64,000 nucleotides of DNA from Leisingera methylohalidivorans DSM 14336 (GCF_000511355.1 NC_023135.1:3002371-3066370); one strand, 5' to 3'. Shown: positions 35,812-45,542, counted from the first letter of the stretch. Notes: generated from the letters alone by a model not told the origin. Translations and numbers: made by a program.

Positions 35812-35843
35812 CGAAACAAAACAGCCGCCCGGGAGGGCGGCTG
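35812..35843 (-). terminator. Intrinsic terminator between the small lipoprotein gene and phoH
   Basis: CAGCCGCCC (35822-35830) and GGGCGGCTG (35835-35843) form a 9-bp stem with a 4-nt loop; on the minus strand it is followed by TTTTGTTTC. It lies 23 bp past the lipoprotein stop and separates the two envelope genes from the phoH-ybeY-corC-lnt operon. Confidence 0.85.
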
Positions 35844-35865
35844 CAATCACGGTTGTCAGTCTTTC

Positions 35866-36171
35866 CTACAGCGGGTCGGCAAAGGTGGAGCCGCTCTTGA
35901 ACGGCCCGGTGGCGACATTGCGCGGCAGGTTGCTGTTGCAGACCGGCTTGCCGTCCGGTGTGCGGCGCAGGTCGGCATAACCTTCAAGACCGTCGTCGAT
36001 GATCCAATGTTCGCACCCCTGCGGATCCACCCAGATACCGGCTGTCATCTTCGACAGATGGCCGGAGGAGCCATCGCCGGCGTGCTGGTCGCGGGTTTTG
36101 TCAATGGTTTCCGTGCAAGCCGAAACGGCGGCAGCAGCGGCAAGGAGCACAAGTGTTTTACGCATCAGCAT
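35866..36171 (-). CDS. Small lipoprotein with a WVDPxGCEHW domain
   Basis: A 101-residue lipoprotein: signal peptide MLMRKTLVLLAAAAAVSAC with lipobox V-S-A-C (Cys19), then a polar linker and a domain from Ile46 to Cys78 that is 23 of 33 residues identical to a segment of the OmpA-like protein encoded 12 bp upstream. GAGGAG stands 8 nt before the ATG at 36171. The domain holds two conserved cysteines (GCEHW and GKPVC) that could form a disulfide. I know no name for it. Confidence 0.82.
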   Translation of the reverse strand: MLMRKTLVLLAAAAAVSACTETIDKTRDQHAGDGSSGHLSKMTAGIWVDPQGCEHWIIDDGLEGYADLRRTPDGKPVCNSNLPRNVATGPFKSGSTFADPL

Positions 36172-36183
36172 GTTTCTGTCTCC

Positions 36184-36762
36184 TCAGCGCAGGCAATAGA
36201 TTTCGACACGGCGGTTTTGCGCCATGTTTCCGGCACTGGTGTTGGGCACTCGCGGATCGCGTTCACCGTAGGCGCGCACATCGTTGATACGCGCCCCCAC
36301 CGAACGGCCCGCCTGAGCCACGGCATGGGCGCGGCGCTGGGACAGGCGGATATTGTATTCATCCGATGCCCGGCTGTCGGTGTGGCCGGCGACGACAAAG
36401 GCGCGGGCGCCATTGGATATTGCCTGCTGGAAAAATTTCCCTAGGCGCTGGCGGCCTGCTGCATTGATGTGGTGTTTGTCCGTGGCAAAAAACTGATCCG
36501 TCGGCATCACACCGCAGATGTTGCCGCGGCGGCAGACCGGCTTGCCATCCGGGGTCACATGCGGTGTCATGAAACCCTCGGCCCCGTCATCCATCACCCA
36601 ATGTTCGCAGCCGTCCGGATCAACCCAGATGGTGGGAATATAGCGCTCGCCCTTGATGGTCCGCTGCCCGGATTGCGCGCTGGCAGGCGCGGCGGCGATG
36701 CTGAGCGCGGCCGCAGCAGCGGCGGCCAGCGCAATCGCTTTGTTAAATTTGAAAGTCAACAC
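36184..36762 (-). CDS. OmpA-family protein with an N-terminal WVDPxGCEHW domain
   Basis: A 192-residue exported protein. The signal peptide ends near APASAQ (residue 30). Residues 45-77 form the domain shared with the adjacent lipoprotein. The C-terminal half is an OmpA/MotB peptidoglycan-binding domain (VVAGHTDSRASDEYNIRLSQRRAHAV and YGERDPRVPNTSAGNMAQNRRVEIYC, split by family consensus), including the Asp and Arg that contact diaminopimelate. It likely sits in the periplasm or outer membrane and grips the cell wall. It is the first gene of a two-gene unit with the lipoprotein. Confidence 0.88.
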   Translation of the reverse strand: MLTFKFNKAIALAAAAAAALSIAAAPASAQSGQRTIKGERYIPTIWVDPDGCEHWVMDDGAEGFMTPHVTPDGKPVCRRGNICGVMPTDQFFATDKHHINAAGRQRLGKFFQQAISNGARAFVVAGHTDSRASDEYNIRLSQRRAHAVAQAGRSVGARINDVRAYGERDPRVPNTSAGNMAQNRRVEIYCLR

Positions 36763-37041
36763 AACCAGATTTCCTTCACCTAAGTTCCCCCAGCGCGCTT
36801 GCCGCTTATGTGCCCACCGCTCAGGCCATAAGAGTCAAACTATCTGAAATTGATGCAGTATACCTGCTAAATTAATTGTTATTCCACGCAGATTAATCGC
36901 ATTTCCCGGGACACTCAAAGCACCCAAGGGAAATTGTCGCCGAAACCGATGCAATCGGGACTCACCTGCGCAATCCGGAGAAACGGATGCACGACAGTCT
37001 TCATAGAAGGGGATGGAAAGATTCGCGCTGTGGCGGGAGCT

Positions 37042-38364
37042 TCAGCCGATCAATTCCCCTGCCAGTGAATTTGCGCCAGAGGAAATGATGCGCACCCGGG
37101 CCAGGTCGCCCGCCGCGCGGTTGCAATCAGCGACATGAACGGCATGGAGGTAGTCGGATTTACCAACCATCTGCCCGGGAAGACGGCCCGCCTTTTCAAA
37201 CAGAACGCCAACCTCGCGGCCAACCATGCTGTCCTGCACCTCACGCTGCTGCTTGGTGAGCAGAGTCTGCAGGCGCTGCAGCCGGTCGTCGGCCGCGGCC
37301 GGGTCTACCTGCGCACGTTCGGCAGCCGGGGTGCCGGGGCGGGTCGAATATTTGAAGGAATAGGCGGTGCCGTATTTTACTTCCTCCACCAGGTCCATGG
37401 TGGCCTGGAAATCTTCCTCGGTCTCTTCCGGAAAGCCGACAATGAAGTCGCCGGAGATCAGGATGTCGGGCCGCGCGGCGCGGATGCGCTCAATCAGGCG
37501 GAGGTAGCTTTCGGCGGTGTGCGCGCGGTTCATCCGCTTCAGGATCTTGTCCGATCCCGCCTGCACCGGCAGATGCAGGTAGGGCATCAGCTTGGCGCAG
37601 GTGCCATGCGCCTCGATCAGGTCATCCTGCATGTCATTGGGATGCGAGGTGGTGAAGCGGATACGCTCCAGCCCGTCGACTTTGTCCAGTTCCCAGATCA
37701 GCTGCGCCAGGGTCAGGTCGCCATTGGGGCCGGCTCCGTGATAGGCGTTCACATTCTGACCCAGAAGGGTGATTTCGCGCACGCCGCGCTCCACCAGATC
37801 GCGGGCTTCGGTCAGAATGCGGTCCGCCGGGCGCGACACCTCGGCACCGCGGGTATAGGGCACCACGCAGAAGGCACAGAATTTGTCGCAGCCTTCCTGC
37901 ACGGTCAGAAACGCCGTCGGGCCGCGCTTGGCCTTGGGGCGGTTCTTCAGTTTTTCGAACTTGTCTTCCTCGGGAAAATCGGTGTCCAGCACCTTCTCCC
38001 CTTCCCGCGTTTTGGCTTCCATCTCGGGCAGGCGGTGATAGCTTTGCGGGCCGACCACCAGATCCACCAGCGGCTGGCGGCGCATGATCTCCTCGCCCTC
38101 GGCCTGGGCGACACAGCCGGCGACGCCGATCTTGAGGTCGGGCTTTTCCGCCTTCAGCCCTTTGAAACGGCCCAGTTCGGAATAGACTTTCTCGGCTGCT
38201 TTTTCCCGGATATGGCAGGTATTGAGCAAGATCATATCGGCGTCATCGGCCGATTTTGTCTCGACATAGCCTTCACCGCCCAGCGCCTCGGCCATGCGTT
38301 CGCTGTCATAGACATTCATCTGACAGCCATAGGTCTTGATAAACAGCTTCTTCGGGGCACTCAT
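37042..38364 (-). CDS. miaB: tRNA-2-methylthio-N6-dimethylallyladenosine synthase
   Basis: A 440-residue radical-SAM methylthiotransferase acting on position 37 of tRNAs. The N-terminal MTTase domain supplies auxiliary-cluster cysteines ([25 protein letters not shown]); the radical-SAM cluster is [16 protein letters not shown] (C-x3-C-x2-C); the C-terminus is a TRAM domain. The ATG giving [17 protein letters not shown] was chosen because the extra 66 residues of the longer frame are Cys/Pro-rich and unlike the family. It is separated by 279 bp from the OmpA-like gene. Confidence 0.95.
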   Translation of the reverse strand: MSAPKKLFIKTYGCQMNVYDSERMAEALGGEGYVETKSADDADMILLNTCHIREKAAEKVYSELGRFKGLKAEKPDLKIGVAGCVAQAEGEEIMRRQPLVDLVVGPQSYHRLPEMEAKTREGEKVLDTDFPEEDKFEKLKNRPKAKRGPTAFLTVQEGCDKFCAFCVVPYTRGAEVSRPADRILTEARDLVERGVREITLLGQNVNAYHGAGPNGDLTLAQLIWELDKVDGLERIRFTTSHPNDMQDDLIEAHGTCAKLMPYLHLPVQAGSDKILKRMNRAHTAESYLRLIERIRAARPDILISGDFIVGFPEETEEDFQATMDLVEEVKYGTAYSFKYSTRPGTPAAERAQVDPAAADDRLQRLQTLLTKQQREVQDSMVGREVGVLFEKAGRLPGQMVGKSDYLHAVHVADCNRAAGDLARVRIISSGANSLAGELIG

Positions 38365-38492
38365 GCGGGTCAGCCTTCCAGCCAAGGTGGGTGAACAGCG
38401 GCCTGCCATACAGACAAATGCCGCCGCTTGCAATGAGGCGGGATTTACCCGATTTTGGCCGCAAAGGCCAGAAAGGCAAAGGGCAGACGGGC

Positions 38493-39362
38493 ATGATGTA
38501 TTCTTCGCTGCAGGATTTCCTGAAAAAGGGCAAGGCGCTGCTGGCCGAAGGACCGGTGGCACTGGTCTTCATCGAGGATGAGGTGGAGATCGCCACCACC
38601 CTGCGCCATCACCTGCAAAGCGGTTTCAAGGCAGTTGTGGCCCTGATGCCGAACGCCTTTGATCTGCCGAAGGATGTGCGGGCCAAGGTGCACCGGGTGC
38701 CGTTTGACTGCGCCCCTGAAGAGGCGCTGACAGGTGCCGTCAATGCGGTAATCGCCGCCGCGCAGCCCGGATGCTGGCTCTATTACTGCTACAATGCGGA
38801 GTATCTGTTCTACCCGTTCTGCGAGACGCGCAGCGTTGGTGAAATGCTGACCTTCCATTCCGAAGAGCGGCGTGATGCGGTGCTCAGCTATGTGATCGAC
38901 CTTTATGCCGGCGATCTGGAGGCCTGCCCCGGCGCTGTATCGCTGGAGGCGGCCTATCTCGACAAATCCGGTTACTACGCCCAGTCGCGCGAGGATCCGG
39001 GAACCGGCCATCCGCGCGAGCGGCAGCTGGACTTTTTCGGCGGAGTGCGCTGGCGGTTTGAAGAGCATATCCCGGAGAAAAGCCGGAAAATCGACCGGAT
39101 TTCACTGTTCAAGGCCAAGCCTGGGCTGAAACTGCAGCAGGATCACACTTTCAACGACCAGGAATACAATACCTATGCCTGCCCCTGGCATCATAACCTG
39201 ACTGCTGCGGTCTGTTCTTTCCGCACCGCCAAGGCGCTGAAACGCAATCCTGGCTCAACGTTCGACATTGAAACCTTCCGGTGGCACAACTCCGCGCCGT
39301 TTGAATGGCATTCGCGCCAACTGCTGGATCTGGGACTGATGGAGCCGGGACAGTGGTTCTGA
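38493..39362 (+). CDS. Conserved-looking protein of unknown function
   Basis: About 289 residues, cytoplasmic, no signal peptide or membrane span. It begins [41 protein letters not shown], then has a Rossmann-like pattern ([33 protein letters not shown]) and a Trp/His-rich C-terminus ([34 protein letters not shown]). The early IEDE acidic cluster and general layout recall a small GT-A-like glycosyltransferase fold, but this is a guess. The start is set at 38493 since the longer frame begins inside the miaB promoter region. It is divergent from miaB. Confidence 0.75.
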   Translation: MMYSSLQDFLKKGKALLAEGPVALVFIEDEVEIATTLRHHLQSGFKAVVALMPNAFDLPKDVRAKVHRVPFDCAPEEALTGAVNAVIAAAQPGCWLYYCYNAEYLFYPFCETRSVGEMLTFHSEERRDAVLSYVIDLYAGDLEACPGAVSLEAAYLDKSGYYAQSREDPGTGHPRERQLDFFGGVRWRFEEHIPEKSRKIDRISLFKAKPGLKLQQDHTFNDQEYNTYACPWHHNLTAAVCSFRTAKALKRNPGSTFDIETFRWHNSAPFEWHSRQLLDLGLMEPGQWF

Positions 39363-39422
39363 GCACAGCCAGCGGCGGCTGAGGAACACCAGACCGGCGG
39401 GCCGCATTCCGGCAGGGCTGCC

Positions 39423-40757
39423 CTACCCTGCCCGCTCAGCGTGAACCGCGGCGCGCACCGTTTCCAGCGTGCCGCGCAGCTCTGCCATCGGCAAACCGCC
39501 AAACGCCAATCTCAAGGCCTGCGGCGCTGCGGCGGATGTTGCAAAAGGCTCTGCGCCGGACACCGAGATGCCCTGATCCTTCAAACGCGTCACGATGGGC
39601 TGCGCACGGGCGCCTTTTTCAAGCGGCAGCCAGGCAAAACCCGCGTTGCGATGCGAAATGACATTAGACGCGCCAAAGACTTCCCGGCACACCGATTGAC
39701 GCGCAGCGCCATCCCGCCTGCGGATTTCTTCGGATTTTTCCAGTGTCCCGTCTTCGATCCAGCCTGTGACCAATGCGGAAATCAATGCGGGCGTGTTCCA
39801 GGTTGTCGCACGGATCGCTTCCAGCAGAGCTGCGGTGCGGTCTGCAGGCGCGATCACGTACCCCAGACGCAATCCGGTTGCGAAGCTTTTGGAAAAGCCG
39901 CTGACATGCACTGTCCGCTCCGGTGCCAAGGACAGGAACCCCGGCGGCGGGTCAGGTTCCAAAAACGCATACGCCGCGTCCTCGATGATAAGCAGGTTGT
40001 GCCGCCGGGCAACATCCAGCATGCGCAGCCGGATTGTTTCATCCATGACGGTTCCCAGCGGGCTTTGCACCGTCGGCATCAGATAAACCGCTCGTATGGT
40101 CCGCAAGCGGCATTGGTGATCCAGATCATCCGGGTCCATGACACCGTGCTGCATCCCAACCGGGGCAAGCTCCAGACCATTCAGGGCGGCAGCGGATTTA
40201 AACCCTGGGTATGTAAGAGCGTCAGCAGCGATTACATCCCCCTGCTGAAACAGCCCCAAACAGGTGACCGCCAGGCCGTGCTGGCTGCCCGAGGCGACCA
40301 GCAGGTGCTCGGGGTCAATCCGGCCCAGAGACCGCCCGAGGCTTTCGGCGATGATCCGGCGTTCATGAAGGCGGCCGCCGTGGGGCTGATAGCGCAGCAT
40401 CGCATCCAGATCGCCGGCCGCCGCAAGCCGCCGCAAGCCAGTCCGCAAAATGTCTGCGTCCGAGAGTCCGCCCGGCATGTTGAAGACCAGATCCGTGATC
40501 CCCTCGGCCGCGGTCTGATGCACGCCCAGTGTCATCGGCACGCCGGGATCGCGCACAAAAGTCCCGCGCCCGGCTTCTCCCCTGACAAGCCCCCTGCGTT
40601 CCAGTTCCTTGTAAACCCGGGTTGCGGTCGCCAGCGCTATGCCGGTTTTTTCAGCGAAGGCCCGGTGCGTCGGCAGTCTGGAGCCCGGCGCCAATTTGCC
40701 CTCCCGGATCGCATTGGAGAGCATGTCTGCAAAACGGGTGTATCTGGATTTGGTCAT
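39423..40757 (-). CDS. MocR-type regulator (GntR HTH fused to aminotransferase domain)
   Basis: A 444-residue protein: N-terminal GntR winged helix (LPTHRAFAEKTGIALATATRVYKELERRGLV, split by family consensus) and a fold-type I aminotransferase domain with the PLP lysine in SGFSKSFATG and DDAAYAFLEP-type Asp (IIEDAAYAFL). MocR proteins use PLP or amino-acid adducts as effector. The ATG at 40757 was preferred to a TTG at 40784. The gene is divergent from an MFS exporter gene, which it probably controls. Confidence 0.9.
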   Translation of the reverse strand: MTKSRYTRFADMLSNAIREGKLAPGSRLPTHRAFAEKTGIALATATRVYKELERRGLVRGEAGRGTFVRDPGVPMTLGVHQTAAEGITDLVFNMPGGLSDADILRTGLRRLAAAGDLDAMLRYQPHGGRLHERRIIAESLGRSLGRIDPEHLLVASGSQHGLAVTCLGLFQQGDVIAADALTYPGFKSAAALNGLELAPVGMQHGVMDPDDLDHQCRLRTIRAVYLMPTVQSPLGTVMDETIRLRMLDVARRHNLLIIEDAAYAFLEPDPPPGFLSLAPERTVHVSGFSKSFATGLRLGYVIAPADRTAALLEAIRATTWNTPALISALVTGWIEDGTLEKSEEIRRRDGAARQSVCREVFGASNVISHRNAGFAWLPLEKGARAQPIVTRLKDQGISVSGAEPFATSAAAPQALRLAFGGLPMAELRGTLETVRAAVHAERAG

Positions 40758-40847
40758 GCGCTCGCCGTCATTAGTACAATCCAAAAATTGTCATACGTCG
40801 AAACTTCATGGCATTGCGGAGACGAGTCAACCTGCGAGGTCCGCCCG
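40758..40847. promoter_or_regulatory. Divergent promoter with inverted repeat ACAAT-N6-ATTGT
   Basis: The 90-bp gap between the MocR and MFS genes carries ACAAT (40776-40780) and ATTGT (40787-40791), a 5-bp-arm inverted repeat with 6-bp spacing, in an AT-rich stretch. Its position between the two divergent starts makes it the candidate MocR operator. Confidence 0.45.
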
Positions 40848-42026
40848 ATGCTCCGTTTCCTGTCTGCTGCTTTGCTTGCCGTCATTCTGTTCACTGTCAC
40901 GTTTGCCGTGAATCTTCAGGCGCCGTTGTATGAAGCCTATGCCGCGCAGAACAATGCCGGCGCCACCGCCGTCACAATCGCCTTTGCGGCCTATGCTGGC
41001 GGCCTGATGCCGGCGCTGTTGCTGCTTGGCGGGCTGTCAGACCGGATCGGGCGGCGTATTCCGATAGCGCTGGCCCTGATCCTCGGCGCGGCTGCGACGG
41101 CAGTTCTGGTGCAGTTCCCAAGCTGGACAAGTCTTGTCACAGCAAGGGTTTTCCTGGGCATCGGGACCGGGCTGGCGACCACCGCGGGCAATGCGTATAT
41201 GGCCGAAATCCTGGGCGCCGGACGGGCACGCAACGCGGCCTTGATTGTGACATCGGCAACATCGCTTGGGTTCGGCGGCGGCGCTCTGGCAACGGGTCTT
41301 AGCCTTAGCCTGCAAGGGCCGACGTTCCTGCCATTCAGCTACGCGGCACTGCTTGCAGCCGCTCCGGTTCTGGCCGCAGCCGCTTTCGCCCTGCCCAAGG
41401 CGGACTGCCCGAAACCCGTCACACTGCTGCGGCTGCCGGTCTTTCCGTCCGGCACCTGGGTGTTCGGCGCGGCAATGGCGCTGGCCTGGTCGACAACCGG
41501 CATGACCATTGCCGTCGTGCCGTTGCAACTGTCAGCCAATGCGCTTGGAGGCTGGACCGGGCTTGTCATCTTTCTGGCGATCTTCACGGGGTTTCTCTGC
41601 CAGCCCGTCGCCCGGCGCATGTCCAACGGCCAAGCACTGGCACTCGGGTTTGTGCTGATACCGCTGGGTTTTCTCGTGCTCCTGGCCGGTGTCTGGCAAA
41701 CATCACTGGTGCTGGTCCTTGCCGGAACCTGCATCACCAGCACGGCAAGCTATGGCTTTACCTATCTCGCTTCCCTGGCAGAGGTTTCACTGCGCGCACC
41801 TGATGACAGGGCGCGGGCAACGGCGGGCCTTTTCGTCTATGCCTATTGCGGATTCTCGCTGCCTGTCATTGCAAGCGGCGCATTGGCCGACACCTTTGGG
41901 CTGCTGGCTGCAATGGCCCTCTTTGCCGCTGCCCAGATGTCCGCCACATGGGTCATCGTCCTGTTCTGGAGGAAAGGCCGGCACCCGGCCCGCTCAGCCA
42001 CGGAACAGGAATTGGGTATCGTCTGA
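40848..42026 (+). CDS. MFS transporter (drug/metabolite efflux type)
   Basis: A 392-residue inner-membrane protein with about 12 hydrophobic spans. The loop 2-3 motif is GGLSDRIGRRIPIALALILG (MFS motif A), and ARVFLGIGTGLATTAGNAYMAE matches the region after span 3 in efflux proteins. GAGG stands 8 nt before the ATG. The same frame is open far upstream through the antisense of the MocR gene, but that part is Arg/His/Gln-rich and not a real extension. Confidence 0.9.
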   Translation: MLRFLSAALLAVILFTVTFAVNLQAPLYEAYAAQNNAGATAVTIAFAAYAGGLMPALLLLGGLSDRIGRRIPIALALILGAAATAVLVQFPSWTSLVTARVFLGIGTGLATTAGNAYMAEILGAGRARNAALIVTSATSLGFGGGALATGLSLSLQGPTFLPFSYAALLAAAPVLAAAAFALPKADCPKPVTLLRLPVFPSGTWVFGAAMALAWSTTGMTIAVVPLQLSANALGGWTGLVIFLAIFTGFLCQPVARRMSNGQALALGFVLIPLGFLVLLAGVWQTSLVLVLAGTCITSTASYGFTYLASLAEVSLRAPDDRARATAGLFVYAYCGFSLPVIASGALADTFGLLAAMALFAAAQMSATWVIVLFWRKGRHPARSATEQELGIV

Positions 42027-42052
42027 TCCGGCCTGGTTACCGCGGACCCTGA

Positions 42053-42427
42053 TCAAGACCCGGGGAAAAGGTCCGCCCACACACCGAGCACCGCATCTGC
42101 CGCGTCAGCGCGCAGGCTCAAAAGCAGCCGTTCGCCGCAGACAGAAACCACGATGATGCGCCTCTGAGGTGAGACCGGCAGAAACAGGCATTCCGGCTTG
42201 GGCGCAGGCATTCTGGCCGCGGACGGACAGGCGCCCTTGGCCGCGAGGGCGGTGCTGCTGCAGTGCAGAACAATACTGGCGCCGAGATCGCCAAAGACGG
42301 TCAAACGGCGGCCCTTGGCGGATTGACGCAGCGCATCCAGCTGCTGGGCCAGCGTCACGGGTGGCCTCCGTTCCCGGTAAGGCCGGGTGTGCAATCTGCT
42401 GGGGGGCCTTTGGGCATCATGCGTCAC
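42053..42427 (-). CDS. Small unknown protein in a decayed dynamin-like GTPase locus
   Basis: A 124-residue frame whose start overlaps the stop of the preceding frame by 4 bp (ATGA), a sign that it was once a translated operon member. The readable core is LAQQLDALRQSAKGRRLTVFGDLGASIVLHCSSTALAAKG and RRIIVVSVCGERLLLSLRADAADAVLGVWADLF (split here), a possible small alpha/beta domain. I do not recognise the family with confidence. With its upstream partners damaged, it may no longer be functional. Confidence 0.45.
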   Translation of the reverse strand: MTHDAQRPPSRLHTRPYRERRPPVTLAQQLDALRQSAKGRRLTVFGDLGASIVLHCSSTALAAKGACPSAARMPAPKPECLFLPVSPQRRIIVVSVCGERLLLSLRADAADAVLGVWADLFPGS

Positions 42428-42820
42428 TCATCAGCAGGATGGATTTCGGTACGGGTACGCGCCGGCCGGTGGCTGCGTTTTGCCTCGGGGGCATGGGTGC
42501 AGCAGATAACGCCGTCAACTTCGGGCAGCAGGTTTTGCCAGGCACTGGACGGCATATTGGGCTCCGAACTATCCGGCATATCAATGAGACCGCACAGCTC
42601 CGGCGCCTCTGCCGGGAGGGTCAGGCGGATCAGCGCAATGGTGTCCATCGGCACAGTGGCATGGTCGTCGAGCGGCAGCGGAGTTTCGCGGCCGCCGGTG
42701 CTGGTGATGCTGGCCCCTTCAGATCCTTGCGATACCCAGACCGGCGGCAACCGGGTAGCGGTCACGCGGGTGGGCAGCTGCTGGGGAGACAGGAGTGTGT
42801 ATGGCGGGTTTCTGTGTCAT
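42424..42820 (-). pseudogene. Frameshifted fragment of a dynamin-like GTPase
   Basis: An ATG at 42820 overlaps the stop of the preceding frame (ATGA) and opens MTQKPAIHTPVSPAAAHP, but this frame soon stops; the continuation lies in another frame from about 42765 (PPVWVSQGSEGASITSTGG ... CGLIDMPDSSEPNMPSSAWQNLL and EVDGVICCTHAPEA). LIDMPDSSEPNMP followed by VDGVICCTHA resembles the G3 region of bacterial dynamin-like GTPases (LIDMPGisDPN, then a VIWCTHA strand), with the G3 Gly lost. No P-loop is present, so part of the GTPase is deleted. One frameshift near 42765 is inferred. Confidence 0.45.
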
Positions 42821-43298
42821 TCGGTGAAGCTCCTGAGCGTTTTCAAGGCGTGGTCTGCCTGTGTCCTGCAGCTGCCATCGGCAAGTAGCCCCCGCACATC
42901 GCCGCCGCGGCGGCTGTGGTCCGAGATTCTCAACAGGATGTCGCGCTGATCGTCTCCCCCCTGCAGCCGGGCCAGGACTGCGGCGCCGGCATCTGCTGTC
43001 TGCACGAACTTGAGCTGGGTCATGAAATCTCCGGTCTCCCCGGCGATCAGGCTGCGGAAACGTTCGGCAAAAGCCTTGTAACCGACGGTGCGGCGCCACC
43101 AGGCCGCCCGCCAGCTGTCATTGAAATCCAATGCGATGGCCTGCCCCAGAGCAATCGGAGAGCTGGCAGGGGGCACCCCGGGAACTGACAGCTGAATACC
43201 CACGACTGCAGCGCCGAACCCGTCATGGAGCAGTTCCGCGACGTCCTGTACCGCGGTCTCTCCGAAGCCGGTCTGGATGCTGTGCCCATGGAACACGC
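42817..43298 (-). pseudogene. C-terminal remnant of a second GTPase-like gene, truncated at the IS110 remnant
   Basis: An open frame of about 160 codons with no valid upstream: it runs into the IS110 remnant at about 43298. The readable part includes LGQAIALDFNDSWRAAWWRRTVGYKAFAERFRSLIAGETGDFMTQL (split by feature), an amphipathic helical stretch that I associate, weakly, with the C-terminal stalk region of alphaproteobacterial dynamin-like proteins. It would be the upstream gene of a paired GTPase locus. Function is lost by truncation. Confidence 0.4.
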
Positions 43299-43844
43299 CG
43301 GGTGAAAGATGCGCTGAAGGCCATAGCGATTAAAACAGACCGGCGGGATGCCGAGAGGATTGCACACCCGCTTCACCTCGGCTGGTTCCGCCCGGTTTGC
43401 TGCAAGTCTGCCACAGCACAGGAGGTCCGCGCCGTTCTTGGTGCCCGGAAAGCCACCCAACAGGGCATGATCGCATTGCAAATGCCGCTGCGGGCACTGC
43501 TGCGGAACTTTGGCCTTATGGTCGGCGCGATCTCTCACGGCAGGTTCGCAAGCCGCATTCGGAAAATGGCAGACGGCAACATCATGCTGGAAACCGCGGC
43601 TGGGCCGATGCTGCGCGCCAGAGCTTCCCTGCGCCAGGATCCCGCCACCCTCGAAAAGCAAGTGCGCCAGCGCGCCCAGGACGATCCTGTTTGCCGCCGC
43701 CTGATGACGATTCCCGGGATTGGGGCTGTCATGACGCTCATCTGCTGTTCTACCGTGGACGATCCGGCGCGCTTCTCCACTTCGAAGCGAGTTGGTCCTT
43801 GGGCCGGTCTGACGCCTTCGCGCATTTCCGTTATTGTGGACTAA
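43299..43844 (+). pseudogene. IS110-family transposase remnant
   Basis: About 182 codons of an IS110-type transposase, missing the N-terminal DEDD nuclease part and the true C-terminus. It starts abruptly at VKDALKAIAIKTDRRDAERIAH and includes LGWFRPV, AQEVRAVLGARK, the transposase_20 segment RLMTIPGIGAVMTLICCSTVDDPARF and KRVGPWAGLTPSR, after which family similarity ends. The remaining frame is open, but both ends of the element are lost, so it cannot move. It interrupts the GTPase-like locus. Confidence 0.85.
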
Positions 43845-43944
43845 TGTTCCCTCACGCCGAATGCGTATTGCAGCTCATCAGTTTCACGGTCAGAAAAGAC
43901 GGCATGTTTCCCAATAATGGCAAACGGCGCTGGAACCCAAGGAA

Positions 43945-44964
43945 ATGACAGCTTCGGACCCTTCCAGCCTTGCCACAGTCTCGGCGCAGTTCGCCGAGGA
44001 TTGGATCATGGCCTTAAGGCAGTGTTGCACGGATGCCCAGCTAGCATCCTTCCTGCAGCGTGCGGGGATGCATACGGTCCGGGGTCACCTTGCCCACCGC
44101 ATTACTTTGGATCAGATTGTCCGGCTTTACCAAATTGCCGCCATCGAAACCAAAGATGAAATGATGGGGCTTTGGAGCCGCCCGATCCGGGCCAGAGCCC
44201 TGCAGCATCTCCTGACGACGGTCCGCGAAGCCAGCTCACTTCCCTCGGCCTTGCACCGGTTTTCTACATTCTGGAACCTTCTGCTGGACGACTACCAGCT
44301 AGAACTCGCAACCGGAGAAGGCAGTATCAGTCTGCGGCTTGTGCCGCGGGATACGCGGCCCTGTCAGCAGTTTGGCCATATGCTGATGCTGAAACTGGCA
44401 CATGGTCTGCTGTCCTGGCTTGCAGGATATGAAGTGCCTGTTCAGGCGGTTCAATTTGCTTTTGAACGCCCCGGGTTTTCAGACGATTACTCAATGATCT
44501 TTCCGGCGCAGGTCAGCTTCAAGGCTCCGTGTTCGGCAATTACCTTTGAAGCGGCGAAACTGGGGCCGGCAAACAAACGCAGCACTGCGGAACTGAAGGA
44601 GTTTCTGAACCGGGCCCCCCGCGACTGGATATTCACGGGGTATAGAGAACATAAGCAGTCTCTGAGGGTCCGGGAGTTCCTTTATCGGACAAGCTGGGAG
44701 GGTGGCCACCTGGCAGGTGCCGCCCGCACCCTGAACGTTACCCCAAGAACCCTGATGAGACGGCTGGACGCGGAAGGCACCTCCTTCCAGGCGATCAAAG
44801 ACGGGCTGCGCCGGGACATAGCCATTCGCGACCTGCAAGCCGGACATAAGAGCATCGAAGAAATCTCTCAGGATGTCGGGTTCTCCTCTCCCGCAAATTT
44901 CCACCGCGCTTTCCGGCGGTGGACGGGCGTAACCCCCAGTTCCTACAGGACATCAGAAAGCTGA
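43945..44964 (+). CDS. AraC-family transcriptional regulator
   Basis: A 339-residue regulator. The N-terminal 200 residues match the arabinose-binding-type sensor domain of the OruR/ArgR-like AraC group (RALQHLLTTVREASSLPSALHRFSTFWNLLLDD, split by family consensus); the C-terminus has two HTHs (LAGAARTLNVTPRTLMRRLDAEGTSFQAIKDGLRRDIA and SIEEISQDVGFSSPANFHRAFRRWTGVTPSSYR, split likewise). It appears intact although it lies between IS remnants. AAGG stands only 2 nt before the ATG, so the exact start is uncertain. No obvious target operon adjoins it. Confidence 0.85.
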   Translation: MTASDPSSLATVSAQFAEDWIMALRQCCTDAQLASFLQRAGMHTVRGHLAHRITLDQIVRLYQIAAIETKDEMMGLWSRPIRARALQHLLTTVREASSLPSALHRFSTFWNLLLDDYQLELATGEGSISLRLVPRDTRPCQQFGHMLMLKLAHGLLSWLAGYEVPVQAVQFAFERPGFSDDYSMIFPAQVSFKAPCSAITFEAAKLGPANKRSTAELKEFLNRAPRDWIFTGYREHKQSLRVREFLYRTSWEGGHLAGAARTLNVTPRTLMRRLDAEGTSFQAIKDGLRRDIAIRDLQAGHKSIEEISQDVGFSSPANFHRAFRRWTGVTPSSYRTSES

Positions 44965-45093
44965 ACGCAGGCCCTGCGCTGCAATGCCTTGTTCAGGATC
45001 ACAGAACGGTCGGGTCGGCATGACGATTTGCTGAATGGGGAATTCTTTGCGAACAGGCACGGAATTTTGCCCCCGTAACGGGGGGGCACACTG

Positions 45094-45542
45094 ATCAATA
45101 AAACCTGCAATGGCTGCGCAGGTGGCCGCCGCTTCCGCATCCTAACCGTGGTGGAAGACTTGACCCGCGAGAATCTGGCGCGGATTGCCGATACGTCGCT
45201 GACAGGCCTGCGGGTCACGCGGGAACTGGATCGGCTGATTGTAGAGCGAGGCACACCCGGCACCATCGTTTCCGGCAACGGCACCGAGTTCACCAGCCAG
45301 GCAGTGCTCAGAGGGGGGCAGGAACCGGCATCGGCTGGCACTGCATTGCGCCAGGAAAGCCCACCCAGAACGCATTCATCGAAAACTTCAATGGTAAGCT
45401 GCGAGATGAACTCTCGCATGAAACGCTTTTCAGCTCACTGGCTGATGCCCGCCATACGCTGGAAACCTGGCAGGAGGATTACAACACCCAGAGACCACAT
45501 TCGGCGTTAGCAAATCTAACACCGAAAGAATTTGCAGAGTAA
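45094..45542 (+). pseudogene. IS3-family (IS407/IS511-like) transposase remnant with frameshift
   Basis: The C-terminal part of an IS3 OrfB integrase: GGRRFRILTVVEDLTRENLA, GTPGTIVSGNGTEFTS, then, after a one-base deletion near 45323, IGWHCIAPGKPTQNAFIENFNGKLRDEL and YNTQRPHSALANLTPKEFAE. The second catalytic Asp is replaced (SGNG for SDNG), the first Asp region is missing, and the frame is broken, so it is dead. The third acidic residue (FIENFNG) remains. Confidence 0.88.

Noticed and set aside
39441..40847. Upstream extension of the MFS transporter frame to 39441
   Set aside because: It is antisense to the MocR gene and has no hydrophobic or family features; the transporter begins at 40848 with its own ribosome-binding site.
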